33,041 nt of DNA. Origin: M55B144 sp964550615. GTDB taxonomy: Bacteria; Bipolaricaulota; Bipolaricaulia; UBA7950; UBA9294. This document shows positions 15,743-23,388 of this stretch, in pieces; the stretch's first letter is position 1; each line of letters begins with the position of its first letter. The notes beneath the pieces were generated by a model. That model was not told where the DNA came from, made no database searches, and was given only the letters and a program-made list of their open reading frames with translations. The stretch is from positions 1 through 33,041 of the forward strand of contig CAZKAB010000021.1 in NCBI GenBank assembly GCA_964550615.1, in the 5' to 3' direction. Made by a program: the position numbers and the translations under genes.

Positions 15743-16789
15743 ATGGAAACCGTTCTTCCAGACCGACAAAGACTGATACTGAAAGAGATAGTCGACCGAT
15801 ATATTAGACAGCATGAGCCCGTTTCTTCTCGGATGATTCTTGAGGACTACGGGCTGCGAGTCAGTTCGGCGACTGTGCGCAACGACATGAACGACCTGGA
15901 AGAGGCTGGCTATATAGAGAAACCGTATGCTTCATCGGGTCGTATCCCGACGAAGAAAGGGTATCGCTTTTTCGTTGACTGGCTCCTCGATCTGTCAGAG
16001 CTCACCAAGAAAGATCGAATGGAGGTTGTGGAGGCATACTCTGTTCAGTGCCTTGAGGTAGGCGAAGCGATGCGTCAAACAGCCTTCCTGCTCGGGAGCA
16101 TAACTGGCTATGCCGGGTTCATAATTCCTCCCCGTCAGGAAGAAACACTGCTCGATCGAATGGTCCTTGTTAGGATGGGATCACGTCTGGCATTGCTGGT
16201 TATCGTCTCCAATATCGGCATCGTCGAGCACGGCCTCATCCCGCTGGAGGACGACCTGTCGCAAGAAGAGATCGAGCGGGTGACCGAGATCATCAACCGC
16301 GACCTGCACGGCGCACCTTTGGATACAGTTCGAAGACTTGTCCTTCAAGATAGGGCAGAGGGTTGGCATGATCGGCCGGTGCGGCAGACCCTTCTCGTTC
16401 TCGACCGTCAGCTCAAACGCCGCTCCAATCAGCGCCTGTTCTTCGAAGGCATGTTGAATCTCGTGGGGGGTCTCCAGGAGATGATCCCCGATAACGCGAT
16501 GGAGCAGTTTGCCGGATTGATCCATGCCATGCAGGACAGGGATGCGTTTGTCGAGATGATGCGCAAGAAGCATGAGAATGATGATGGCTTGCTGGTATCA
16601 ATCGGTGATTGTTCTCTCGTCGGGTTGGAGGAATTCAGCGTAGTCTCCTCCCACTATCGCCCTTATGGAGGCATGTTGGGGGTGATTGGGCCGGTCTGGA
16701 TGGATTATGGCCGCGCATTGTCGGCGGTTAGCTATATTGCGAACCGGCTGGAGACAATCCTCGTCGGCTCCTGCCCGCGTGAGCAATGA
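15743..16789 (+). CDS. hrcA: Heat-inducible transcription repressor HrcA
   Basis: This 348 aa repressor of the chaperone operon binds CIRCE and is thought to be held active by GroEL. The N-terminal winged-helix shows LILKEIVDRYIRQHEPVSSR, the recognition helix VSSATVRNDMNDLEEAGYIEKPYASSGRIPTKKGYR, and then the GAF-like and dimerisation domains ending in GVIGPVWMDYGRALSAVSYI, the usual C-terminal signature. The ATG at 15743 is chosen; an in-frame GTG at 15734 lies inside CIRCE. The stop overlaps a possible grpE start. The CIRCE site directly at its 5' end supports autoregulation. Confidence 0.95.
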   Translation: METVLPDRQRLILKEIVDRYIRQHEPVSSRMILEDYGLRVSSATVRNDMNDLEEAGYIEKPYASSGRIPTKKGYRFFVDWLLDLSELTKKDRMEVVEAYSVQCLEVGEAMRQTAFLLGSITGYAGFIIPPRQEETLLDRMVLVRMGSRLALLVIVSNIGIVEHGLIPLEDDLSQEEIERVTEIINRDLHGAPLDTVRRLVLQDRAEGWHDRPVRQTLLVLDRQLKRRSNQRLFFEGMLNLVGGLQEMIPDNAMEQFAGLIHAMQDRDAFVEMMRKKHENDDGLLVSIGDCSLVGLEEFSVVSSHYRPYGGMLGVIGPVWMDYGRALSAVSYIANRLETILVGSCPREQ

Positions 16790-16803
16790 AAAGGAATAAG
16801 CAG

Positions 16804-17373
16804 ATGAAAAAGAACGAGCAACCCAATGAACAAATAACCATCTTGGATGGCAAGGAAGACCCAACCACGGAGCAATCGAACGGCGATTCCCTTGAAGCAC
16901 AATTGGCGTCCAAGGAAGAAGAAACCCGCTTGCTCATCGAGCGCCTGCAGCGGCTGCAGGCGGAATTCGAGAACTACAAGAAGCGTGTGTCGCGCGAAGC
17001 GACGCAACTGGAAGAGCGGGCGTCGGATCGTGAGATCCTTGATTTCATACCTCTGTACGACAATCTGCAGCGTGCCTTCGCCAGTTACTCGAACGAGACC
17101 GACGCAGCGGCTTTTGTGCGTGGGATAGAGAAGATCTTCGCCCAGTTCGATCAGGTTCTGAAGGCCAAGGGAGTAATCCCGTTCGATGCCGTGGGTACGA
17201 TGTTCGATCCTGCCAAACACGAAGCGCTGTTGAGTGTAGAAAGCGGCGAAGAGAAAAATACGGTGCTTGAGGAGTTCGAGCGTGGCTATGAGAGGAACGG
17301 CCGTGTTCTGCGCCCGTGCAAGGTGAAAGTGAGTAACGGAAAGATGAATGCGGAGCAGAAGGAGGAGTTATGA
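16804..17373 (+). CDS. grpE: Nucleotide exchange factor GrpE
   Basis: This co-chaperone releases ADP from DnaK. The 189 aa protein has an acidic, low-complexity N-terminus, a long coiled coil (LLIERLQRLQAEFENYKKRVSRE) that makes the dimer stalk, and the beta domain with GVIPFDAVGTMFDPAKHEAL and the conserved end GRVLRPCKVKVS. ATG 16804 is preferred for AAGGA at 16791-16795. ATG 16786, overlapping the hrcA stop as ATGA, would add six residues and is possible. The stop overlaps the dnaK start by 4 nt. Confidence 0.95.
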   Translation: MKKNEQPNEQITILDGKEDPTTEQSNGDSLEAQLASKEEETRLLIERLQRLQAEFENYKKRVSREATQLEERASDREILDFIPLYDNLQRAFASYSNETDAAAFVRGIEKIFAQFDQVLKAKGVIPFDAVGTMFDPAKHEALLSVESGEEKNTVLEEFERGYERNGRVLRPCKVKVSNGKMNAEQKEEL

Positions 17374-19217
17374 GAGAGAAGATAATTGGAATAGATCTAG
17401 GTACGACGAACTCGTGCGTTGCCGTGCTCGAAGGGGGAGTTCCGGAAATAATCCCCAACGCGGAAGGGGAGAGGACGACTCCCTCGGTGGTCGCATTTAC
17501 TGAAGCCGGCGAGCGGCTTGTCGGCCGCCTCGCGAAACGACAGGCAATCACCAACCCCAAGCACACGGTCGCCTCAATCAAACGCAAAATGGGAACCGAC
17601 CATCACGTCAAGATCTCGCTCGACGGGAAGACAACCGAGTACTCGCCAGAGCAGATATCGGCGATGATCCTGCAGAAGCTGAAGAACGATGCCGAAGCCT
17701 ACCTTGGAACAAAGATTACCAAGGCCGTGATCACTGTCCCCGCGTATTTCAACGACACGCAACGTCAGGCGACCAAGGACGCGGGGACGATAGCCGGCTT
17801 GGAAGTAATGCGCATCATCAACGAGCCGACGGCCGCTTCGCTTGCCTATGGCCTCGATAAGTCCGACGAACATACGATCCTTGTGTACGATCTCGGCGGG
17901 GGAACGTTCGACGTCTCGATTCTCGAGATCGGCGACGGCGTATTCGAAGTAATCGCTACCGACGGCGACACCCAACTGGGCGGAGATGATTTCGATCGAC
18001 GCATCATGGACTGGCTCGTCGAAGAGTATCGCAAGGACACGGGCATAAATCTCGAAAAGGACCCAAGTGCCATGCAGCGTCTGAAGGACGCAGCGGAATC
18101 GGCAAAAATGGAGCTCTCCAGCCGCAAGGAGACAACGATCAATCTGCCGTACATCACGGCCGACGCCAGCGGACCAAAGCACCTAGAGAAGAAGCTCACG
18201 CGGGCAAAGTTCGAACAGATGATCGGGGACCTTCTGCAGCGAAGCATCGACATCGTCGATGGCACACTGCGCGAAGCAAAGAAGGATAAGGACAGCATTC
18301 ATCAGGTAGTGCTGGTGGGCGGCTCTACTAGGATTCCGAGAGTCCAGGAACTGATATCGGAGCGCATCCCGGGTAAGATCAACCGAGAGATCAATCCGGA
18401 CGAAGTCGTCGCGGCCGGAGCCGCGATCCAAGGTGGTGTGCTCGCCGGTGAAGTGGATGAAATCGTCCTTCTGGATGTAACCCCACTCTCATTGTCGATC
18501 GAAACCCTGGGGGGGATAGCGACTCCTCTGATCGAACGGAACACGACCATCCCCACTGAGAAGACAAAGACGTTCACTACTGCGGAAAACAATCAGCAGA
18601 GCGTGGAGATCCACGTCGTCCAGGGCGAGCGAAAGATGGCGACGGACAACAAGTCACTCGGGAAGTTCCAGTTAACCGGCCTTCCCCCCGCACCGCGGGG
18701 TGTGCCCCAGATTGATGTCACGTTCAACATCGACGCAAACGGTATTCTCAACGTAACCGCAAAGGACAAGGCTACGGAGAAAACAGCGTCCATCACGATT
18801 ACGGAATCGTCGCGCTTGGACGAGGGGGAGATCGACAGGATGCGTCGGGAGGCGGAGGAACACGCCGAGGAAGACAAGAAAAAGGCGGAAGAGATCGAGG
18901 TGAGGAACCAAGCCGATCAGCTTGTCTATTCAGTGGAGAAGACCCTCGCAGATCTCGGAGACAAGGTGCCGCAAGACAAGCGAGGAGACATCGAGGCGGA
19001 TCTACGCAGTCTGCGAGACAAACTCTCTCAAAATGCGAACATCGATGAGGTTCGTAAGGCAATGGATGCCCTGTCCAAGAGCGCCCAGCAGCTCGCCGAA
19101 CAGGCGTACTCACAGGCCTCCGGGGATGCCAAGAGCGATCCCTCTGCCGATGATGCTACCGGCGGAGAGGATGCCGACGATGGCGGATACATAGACGCGG
19201 AGTACGAAGACAAGTAG
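17370..19217 (+). CDS. dnaK: Chaperone protein DnaK (Hsp70)
   Basis: This ATP-driven holding and folding chaperone is 615 aa. The nucleotide domain has IGIDLGTTNSCVAV (residues 4-17), NEPTAASLAYGL and YDLGGGTFDVSILEIGDGVFEV. The interdomain linker and substrate domain start at EIVLLDVTPLSLSIETLGG, and the C-terminus carries an acidic tail. It works with GrpE and DnaJ encoded on either side. AAGGAGGAG at 17359-17367 gives strong initiation, and the start overlaps the grpE stop (ATGA), so subunit supply is translationally coupled. Confidence 0.98.
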   Translation: MREKIIGIDLGTTNSCVAVLEGGVPEIIPNAEGERTTPSVVAFTEAGERLVGRLAKRQAITNPKHTVASIKRKMGTDHHVKISLDGKTTEYSPEQISAMILQKLKNDAEAYLGTKITKAVITVPAYFNDTQRQATKDAGTIAGLEVMRIINEPTAASLAYGLDKSDEHTILVYDLGGGTFDVSILEIGDGVFEVIATDGDTQLGGDDFDRRIMDWLVEEYRKDTGINLEKDPSAMQRLKDAAESAKMELSSRKETTINLPYITADASGPKHLEKKLTRAKFEQMIGDLLQRSIDIVDGTLREAKKDKDSIHQVVLVGGSTRIPRVQELISERIPGKINREINPDEVVAAGAAIQGGVLAGEVDEIVLLDVTPLSLSIETLGGIATPLIERNTTIPTEKTKTFTTAENNQQSVEIHVVQGERKMATDNKSLGKFQLTGLPPAPRGVPQIDVTFNIDANGILNVTAKDKATEKTASITITESSRLDEGEIDRMRREAEEHAEEDKKKAEEIEVRNQADQLVYSVEKTLADLGDKVPQDKRGDIEADLRSLRDKLSQNANIDEVRKAMDALSKSAQQLAEQAYSQASGDAKSDPSADDATGGEDADDGGYIDAEYEDK

Positions 19218-19236
19218 AAATAAACAAGGGGTTAGC

Positions 19237-20340
19237 GTGGCCAAACGCGATTATTACGAGGTACTCGGAGTCGCTCGTGAAGCGAGCCCCGAGGAGATCA
19301 AGCGCGCCTACCGCCGCAAGGCGAAGGAGCTCCATCCGGACAAGAACCCGGAAGCACGTGCGCGTGCCGAGGAGCAGTTCAAGGAGATGTCCGAAGCGTA
19401 TGAGGTCCTCTCCGACCCGGACAAACGGGCGCAATACGATCGCTACGGCCACGCCGGACCGGCACAGGGGTTTGACTTCGGGCAGACCGACTTCCACCGC
19501 GCCAGGCAAGCATACTCCGAGTTCGGCTTTGGAGGGATGGAGGACATCTTCGATCTCTTCTTCCGCCAGGGAGGCGGACAGTCGACCGGGCGTCGACAGC
19601 GCGCGTCGCACGGAGAAGACATAGAGTATAAGTTGCGAATAGCGCTCGAAGATGCCGCTACCGGAACGAAGATGAAGATCACGGCCCCACGCCTAATTGC
19701 CTGTGAGACTTGTCATGGAACGGGAATGGAGCCGGGAAGCTCAAAGCGCACGTGCTCCACATGCAACGGCAGGGGGCAAATCGAGTATCGCCAACAGAGT
19801 TTGCTCGGAAGTTTCGTAAACGTCAGCTTGTGCCCTGAGTGCCATGGAACGGGAGAGGTAATCGAGCGCCCGTGCCACCATTGTCACGGAAGCGGTAGGA
19901 TGAAAGAGAAGAGCAAGATCTCGATCACGGTGCCTGCCGGCGTCGACAACGGCTCCCGCCTGCGCTTGAAAGGGCAAGGAAACGCAGGCCCTAATGGTGG
20001 CCCCGCCGGAGATCTGTACATCGTGATTGAGGTTATTGCCGATCCCCGTTTCCGCCGCAACGGCCGCAATATCCACTCAAAGATAGACCTGCAATACCAT
20101 CAGACAGCGCTGGGGACAAAGGTGGACGTAGACACGTTGTGGGGAAAGGAGACCGTCTCTATTCCCGCCGGAACCCAGCCTGGAGAGGTGATACGATTGC
20201 GTGGCAAAGGGATGCCCGATCTGCACGGTTCAGGTCGTGGCGATCACTTCATCGAGGTGAACGTGATGGTTCCCAAGCGCATGTCGGCCGCCCAACGCCG
20301 CGCCGTGCTCGAGCTGGCGAAGACCTTCGCGGAGGAGTGA
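19237..20340 (+). CDS. dnaJ: Chaperone protein DnaJ (Hsp40, type I)
   Basis: This co-chaperone stimulates DnaK ATP hydrolysis and delivers clients. The 367 aa type I protein has a J domain (residues 4-68, HPD at 33-35), a short Gly/Phe-rich region, a zinc domain with all four CxxCxGxG repeats (CETCHGTG, CSTCNGRG, CPECHGTG, CHHCHGSG), then two beta client-binding domains. It begins with GTG at 19237, following AAGGGG, 19 nt after dnaK. The linker region is short and rather poor in Gly. Its TGA abuts the TGA of the convergent rdgB gene, together making TGATCA, and no terminator follows. Confidence 0.97.
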   Translation: MAKRDYYEVLGVAREASPEEIKRAYRRKAKELHPDKNPEARARAEEQFKEMSEAYEVLSDPDKRAQYDRYGHAGPAQGFDFGQTDFHRARQAYSEFGFGGMEDIFDLFFRQGGGQSTGRRQRASHGEDIEYKLRIALEDAATGTKMKITAPRLIACETCHGTGMEPGSSKRTCSTCNGRGQIEYRQQSLLGSFVNVSLCPECHGTGEVIERPCHHCHGSGRMKEKSKISITVPAGVDNGSRLRLKGQGNAGPNGGPAGDLYIVIEVIADPRFRRNGRNIHSKIDLQYHQTALGTKVDVDTLWGKETVSIPAGTQPGEVIRLRGKGMPDLHGSGRGDHFIEVNVMVPKRMSAAQRRAVLELAKTFAEE

Positions 20341-20937
20341 TCACGCCTCCGCAGCCGCGATTTCTGCCAAGACAAGCTTCATCGCTCTGACCGCCTGATA
20401 GCGATGACTGATCCTGTTCTTGTCTTGCATTGTCATCTCGGCCAAGGTGCGCACGCTGTTGTTGGGAACGAACAGCGGGTCGTAGCCAAAGCCCCCTTCG
20501 CCGGCCGGACACTCCGTGATGCGACCACTCAGAGTTCCCTGTCTCACGAACTCACGCCCATCGCTCAAGTGAAGAGCCATTACTGTCACGAACCTCGCCC
20601 GACGATCGGAAACTCCGGCAAGTCTCGTGAGAAGGAGGGCGTTGTTACGCGCATAGTCGACTGGAATACCGGAGAATCGCGCGGAGCGCACCCCCGGATC
20701 GCCACCCAGCGCAGCCACCTCCAGCCCGGCATCGTCAGCCAGAACCGAATATCCTGTTTGCGCTGAGATTGAGCGCGCCTTGAGAAGCGCGTTCTCGCGG
20801 AAAGTCGTCCCGCTCTCCTCCACCTCATCGAATGGACAATCGGAAACAGAAAGGAGCTCCACCGATGAGATATCGGCCAGAAGCTCCCTTAGCTCTCTAA
20901 TCTTGCCGCAATTCCTCGTGCCAAGGAGGAGGATCAT
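20341..20937 (-). CDS. rdgB: XTP/dITP diphosphatase (RdgB/HAM1)
   Basis: This house-cleaning enzyme hydrolyses non-canonical ITP, dITP and XTP to monophosphates, keeping deaminated purines out of nucleic acids. The 198 aa protein has the family pattern TRNCGKIRELREL at the N-terminus, TTFRENALLKA, the metal/catalytic LADDAGLEVAAL, GVRSARFSG, GEGGFGYDPLF and the C-terminal ISHRYQAVR. Length is typical. The ATG at 20937 overlaps the stop of the upstream Opp ATPase gene by 4 nt (ATGA), making it the last gene of the secG-dppD-dppF unit. Confidence 0.95.
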   Translation of the reverse strand: MILLLGTRNCGKIRELRELLADISSVELLSVSDCPFDEVEESGTTFRENALLKARSISAQTGYSVLADDAGLEVAALGGDPGVRSARFSGIPVDYARNNALLLTRLAGVSDRRARFVTVMALHLSDGREFVRQGTLSGRITECPAGEGGFGYDPLFVPNNSVRTLAEMTMQDKNRISHRYQAVRAMKLVLAEIAAAEA

Positions 20938-21980
20938 TCACGCACTACAGGGCGTAGATCCAATGTCTCAGCGAGGTGACACTTGACGAAGTGCTCGTTC
21001 CCCAGGTCGCGGTAGAGAGGATCGTCGGTCTTGCATATGTCCTGCGCATACCGGCACCGTGGATGGAAGTAGCAGCCGGATGGCGGATTGACCGGACTAG
21101 GCACGTCTCCCTCAAGGAGTATTCGTTCCACATCGTAGTCGGGATCGGCAACCGGCACCGCCGACATCAAGGCCTCTGTGTATGGATGCTTCGGATCGCC
21201 AAACAACTGCTCGGTCTCGGCGAGTTCGACGATCTTGCCCAGATACATCACGGCCACTCTGTCGCTGATGTGCTTGACCACCGACAGATCGTGCGCGACG
21301 AAAAGATACGTAAGGCCGAATTCTTCCTGCAACCCCTCAAGCAGGTTCAGTACCTGCGCCTGAATCGAGACATCGAGTGCGGAGACCGGCTCATCGGCCA
21401 CGATCAACTGCGGATCGAGGGCAAGAGCTCGCGCCACGCCGATTCTCTGGCGTTGTCCGCCGGAGAACTCGTGTGGATATCGCTTCATGTGATCGGGTTT
21501 CAGCCCGACCGCCCCCAACAGCTCGCGAACTCGTTCCTCGCGCTCAGCCCCTTTCGCGATCCCATGCACGAGTAGAGGCTCGCCCACAATTGATCCGACA
21601 GTCATGCGCGGATTGAGTGAGGAATACGGATCCTGAAAGATAATCTGCATGTCGCGGCGCAGCGATTTCAGTAGCTTTCGATGCGCCGTCACAACATCGA
21701 CTTCTCTGTACTCTTCGCCGCTTCTGGCAAGCTTCTTGCTTCTGAAGAGAATTTCGCCCTCTGACGGTTCGATCAGACGGAGGATCGTCCGGCCGGTCGT
21801 CGTCTTCCCACAACCGCTCTCGCCGACCAGGCCCAGCGTTTCTCCCTCTTTGATGTACATGTCGACTCCGTCGACCGCCTTCACATGCGCAACCACGCGC
21901 CGCAAAAGCCCCTTTCGCACGGGGAAGTACTTCTTCAGGCCTTTCACGTTTAGCAGTATGTTGTCAGAAGACAAACTCAA
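20934..21980 (-). CDS. Oligopeptide/dipeptide ABC transporter ATP-binding protein (OppF/DppF-like)
   Basis: This 348 aa ATPase has Walker A GESGCGKTT, a Q-loop in IIFQDPYSSLNPRMTVG, signature FSGGQRQR, Walker B LIVADEPVSALDV and H-loop VAHDLSV. It is followed by the C-terminal oligopeptide extension (HPYTEALMSAVP, then GCYFHPRCRYAQDICK and a later Cys), giving four cysteines that in related Dpp/Opp ATPases have been reported to hold an iron-sulfur cluster. It powers a peptide or nickel-type importer as one half of a heterodimer with the gene upstream. Permease and binding-protein genes are not in the window. Eleven nucleotides separate it from the partner gene. Confidence 0.94.
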   Translation of the reverse strand: MSLSSDNILLNVKGLKKYFPVRKGLLRRVVAHVKAVDGVDMYIKEGETLGLVGESGCGKTTTGRTILRLIEPSEGEILFRSKKLARSGEEYREVDVVTAHRKLLKSLRRDMQIIFQDPYSSLNPRMTVGSIVGEPLLVHGIAKGAEREERVRELLGAVGLKPDHMKRYPHEFSGGQRQRIGVARALALDPQLIVADEPVSALDVSIQAQVLNLLEGLQEEFGLTYLFVAHDLSVVKHISDRVAVMYLGKIVELAETEQLFGDPKHPYTEALMSAVPVADPDYDVERILLEGDVPSPVNPPSGCYFHPRCRYAQDICKTDDPLYRDLGNEHFVKCHLAETLDLRPVVRE

Positions 21981-21991
21981 TCACCTCTTTG

Positions 21992-22975
21992 TCACTCGTA
22001 CAGCCAACAGGAAGCCAGATGCTCAGAGGCCACTTGTTTCAACATCGGCATCTCTCTCTTGCAGATATCCATTGCGTGAGGACACCTGGGCTCGAAGCCA
22101 CAGCCGTCTGGCACGTCGAACGGATCGGGCACGACGCCCTTGATCGGGATAAGACGTTCTTTCTTCGTGGTCGTGAGTGACGGAATGGAGTTCATCAATC
22201 CCTGCGTGTATGGGTGCTTGGGATTGTGGAAGACCTCACGCACTGACGCGGATTCGACAATCCTGCCGAGATACATGACGACCACATCATCGGCCATGTC
22301 TGCGATCACGCCGAGATCGTGCGTGATGAACTGGATCGCGGCCTTGAAGTCCCGCCGTAGATCATTCATCAGATCGAGAACCTGCGCCTGGATAGTCACG
22401 TCAAGCGCTGTTGTCGGTTCGTCGGCGATCAATAGGGAGGGGTTACAAGAAAGAGCCATTGCAATCATCGCTCGCTGGCGCATCCCGCCGGAGAGCTGAT
22501 GCGGATACTCGTCTACCCGAACCTCGGGAAGAGGGATCCCTACCGCGTGCAACATATCGATCGCCTTGTTCTTTGCCTCTTTCTTGTGCAGGTGTTGATG
22601 CAGAACAATCGCTTCGATAATCTGGTTCCCTATCGTGTATACCGGATTCAGGGAGGTCATCGGTTCCTGGAAGATCATGGCGATCTCATTGCCGCGGATC
22701 GACCGGTATTCGTGTCCCTTCGGATTCAGTTTCGTCAGGTCGGTCGCCTTGCCGTTTCGGTGGTAGATTATCTCACCCTCAGCAATCTTCCCGGGAGGGG
22801 TCTGAATAAGGCCCATTACAGACAGGGCGGTGACAGACTTTCCGCACCCACTCTCACCCACAATGCCGAGCGTCTTCTCCGGCTCGATGGTGAAATCGAC
22901 GCCATCGACAGCCCTCACCACACCGTCTTCGGTGTAGAAATAAGTCTTAAGACCTCTTACCTCGATTAGCGGCAC
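21992..22975 (-). CDS. Oligopeptide/dipeptide ABC transporter ATP-binding protein (OppD/DppD-like)
   Basis: This 327 aa ATPase pairs with the following gene. Visible motifs are Walker A GESGCGKSV, Q-loop IFQEPMTSLNPVYTIG, signature LSGGMRQRAMIAMAL, Walker B LLIADEPTTALDVTIQAQV, H-loop THDLGV and the C-terminal extension with PDGCGFEPRCPHAMDICKREMP plus a later Cys. The GM in the signature and the extension place it in the OppD/DppD branch. AAGGAGGGA in the 26-nt gap after secG serves as ribosome-binding site. Peptide, glycoside and metal importers all use such ATPases, so substrate is open. Confidence 0.94.
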   Translation of the reverse strand: MPLIEVRGLKTYFYTEDGVVRAVDGVDFTIEPEKTLGIVGESGCGKSVTALSVMGLIQTPPGKIAEGEIIYHRNGKATDLTKLNPKGHEYRSIRGNEIAMIFQEPMTSLNPVYTIGNQIIEAIVLHQHLHKKEAKNKAIDMLHAVGIPLPEVRVDEYPHQLSGGMRQRAMIAMALSCNPSLLIADEPTTALDVTIQAQVLDLMNDLRRDFKAAIQFITHDLGVIADMADDVVVMYLGRIVESASVREVFHNPKHPYTQGLMNSIPSLTTTKKERLIPIKGVVPDPFDVPDGCGFEPRCPHAMDICKREMPMLKQVASEHLASCWLYE

Positions 22976-23001
22976 CGCTATCTTCCCTCCTTGACGACGG
23001 T

Positions 23002-23226
23002 CTATATGAACGACAGGACAAATCCGAGAATCATGAATACTCCCGCGACTATCGTCGTGGCCGTTCGTTTCGGGTCTTTTGTCTCATCCCTGCCGAACAC
23101 TGTGCTCGACATTCCAGATCCAAACGCACCGCCCAACCCAGAATGCTCGCTCATCTGAAGCAGAACCAGGCCCATCAACGCAAAGCAGTTTAAGAAGAAG
23201 ACAACCTCTAAGATCGCTCTCAACAT
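23002..23226 (-). CDS. secG: Protein translocase subunit SecG
   Basis: This small (74 aa) membrane subunit of SecYEG has two transmembrane segments (about residues 3-22 and 54-73) joined by the diagnostic loop HSGLGGAFGSGMSSTVFGRDE. SecG assists SecA-driven insertion of preproteins. The ATG at 23226, preceded by AAAGGGA, is chosen because it yields the normal SecG length; the open frame runs up to 23310 without conservation. It is the first gene of a unit with the two Opp ATPases and rdgB. Confidence 0.93.
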   Translation of the reverse strand: MLRAILEVVFFLNCFALMGLVLLQMSEHSGLGGAFGSGMSSTVFGRDETKDPKRTATTIVAGVFMILGFVLSFI

Positions 23227-23283
23227 GCGATATCGTTCCCTTTCTCTGTGATTCTGGCGCTGAGACAAGCGCACAAGTACCGC

Positions 23284-23312
23284 ATTATAGCATGAAGCGC
23301 CTGCAAGCACAA
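23284..23312 (-). promoter_or_regulatory. Promoter of the secG-dppD-dppF-rdgB unit
   Basis: On the minus strand a perfect TATAAT (23289-23284) lies 17 nt from TTGTGC (23312-23307), predicting a leader of about 50 nt before secG. The -35 box is poor, the -10 box ideal. It diverges from the pyrG promoter. Confidence 0.55.
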
Positions 23313-23324
23313 AGAAAGGAGTTC

Positions 23325-23353
23325 TTGCATAAGACTTCCCGTTCGCTTATTCT
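23325..23353 (+). promoter_or_regulatory. Promoter of the pyrG-lptC-lptB unit
   Basis: TTGCAT (23325-23330) and TATTCT (23348-23353) are 17 nt apart, ending 35 nt before the pyrG ATG. The intervening leader carries GGAGG at 23381-23385. No pyrG attenuator hairpin or leading G/C run was seen. Confidence 0.5.
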
Positions 23354-23388
23354 GTAGTGCCGATATAAAGCGGAATAACCGGAGGTCC

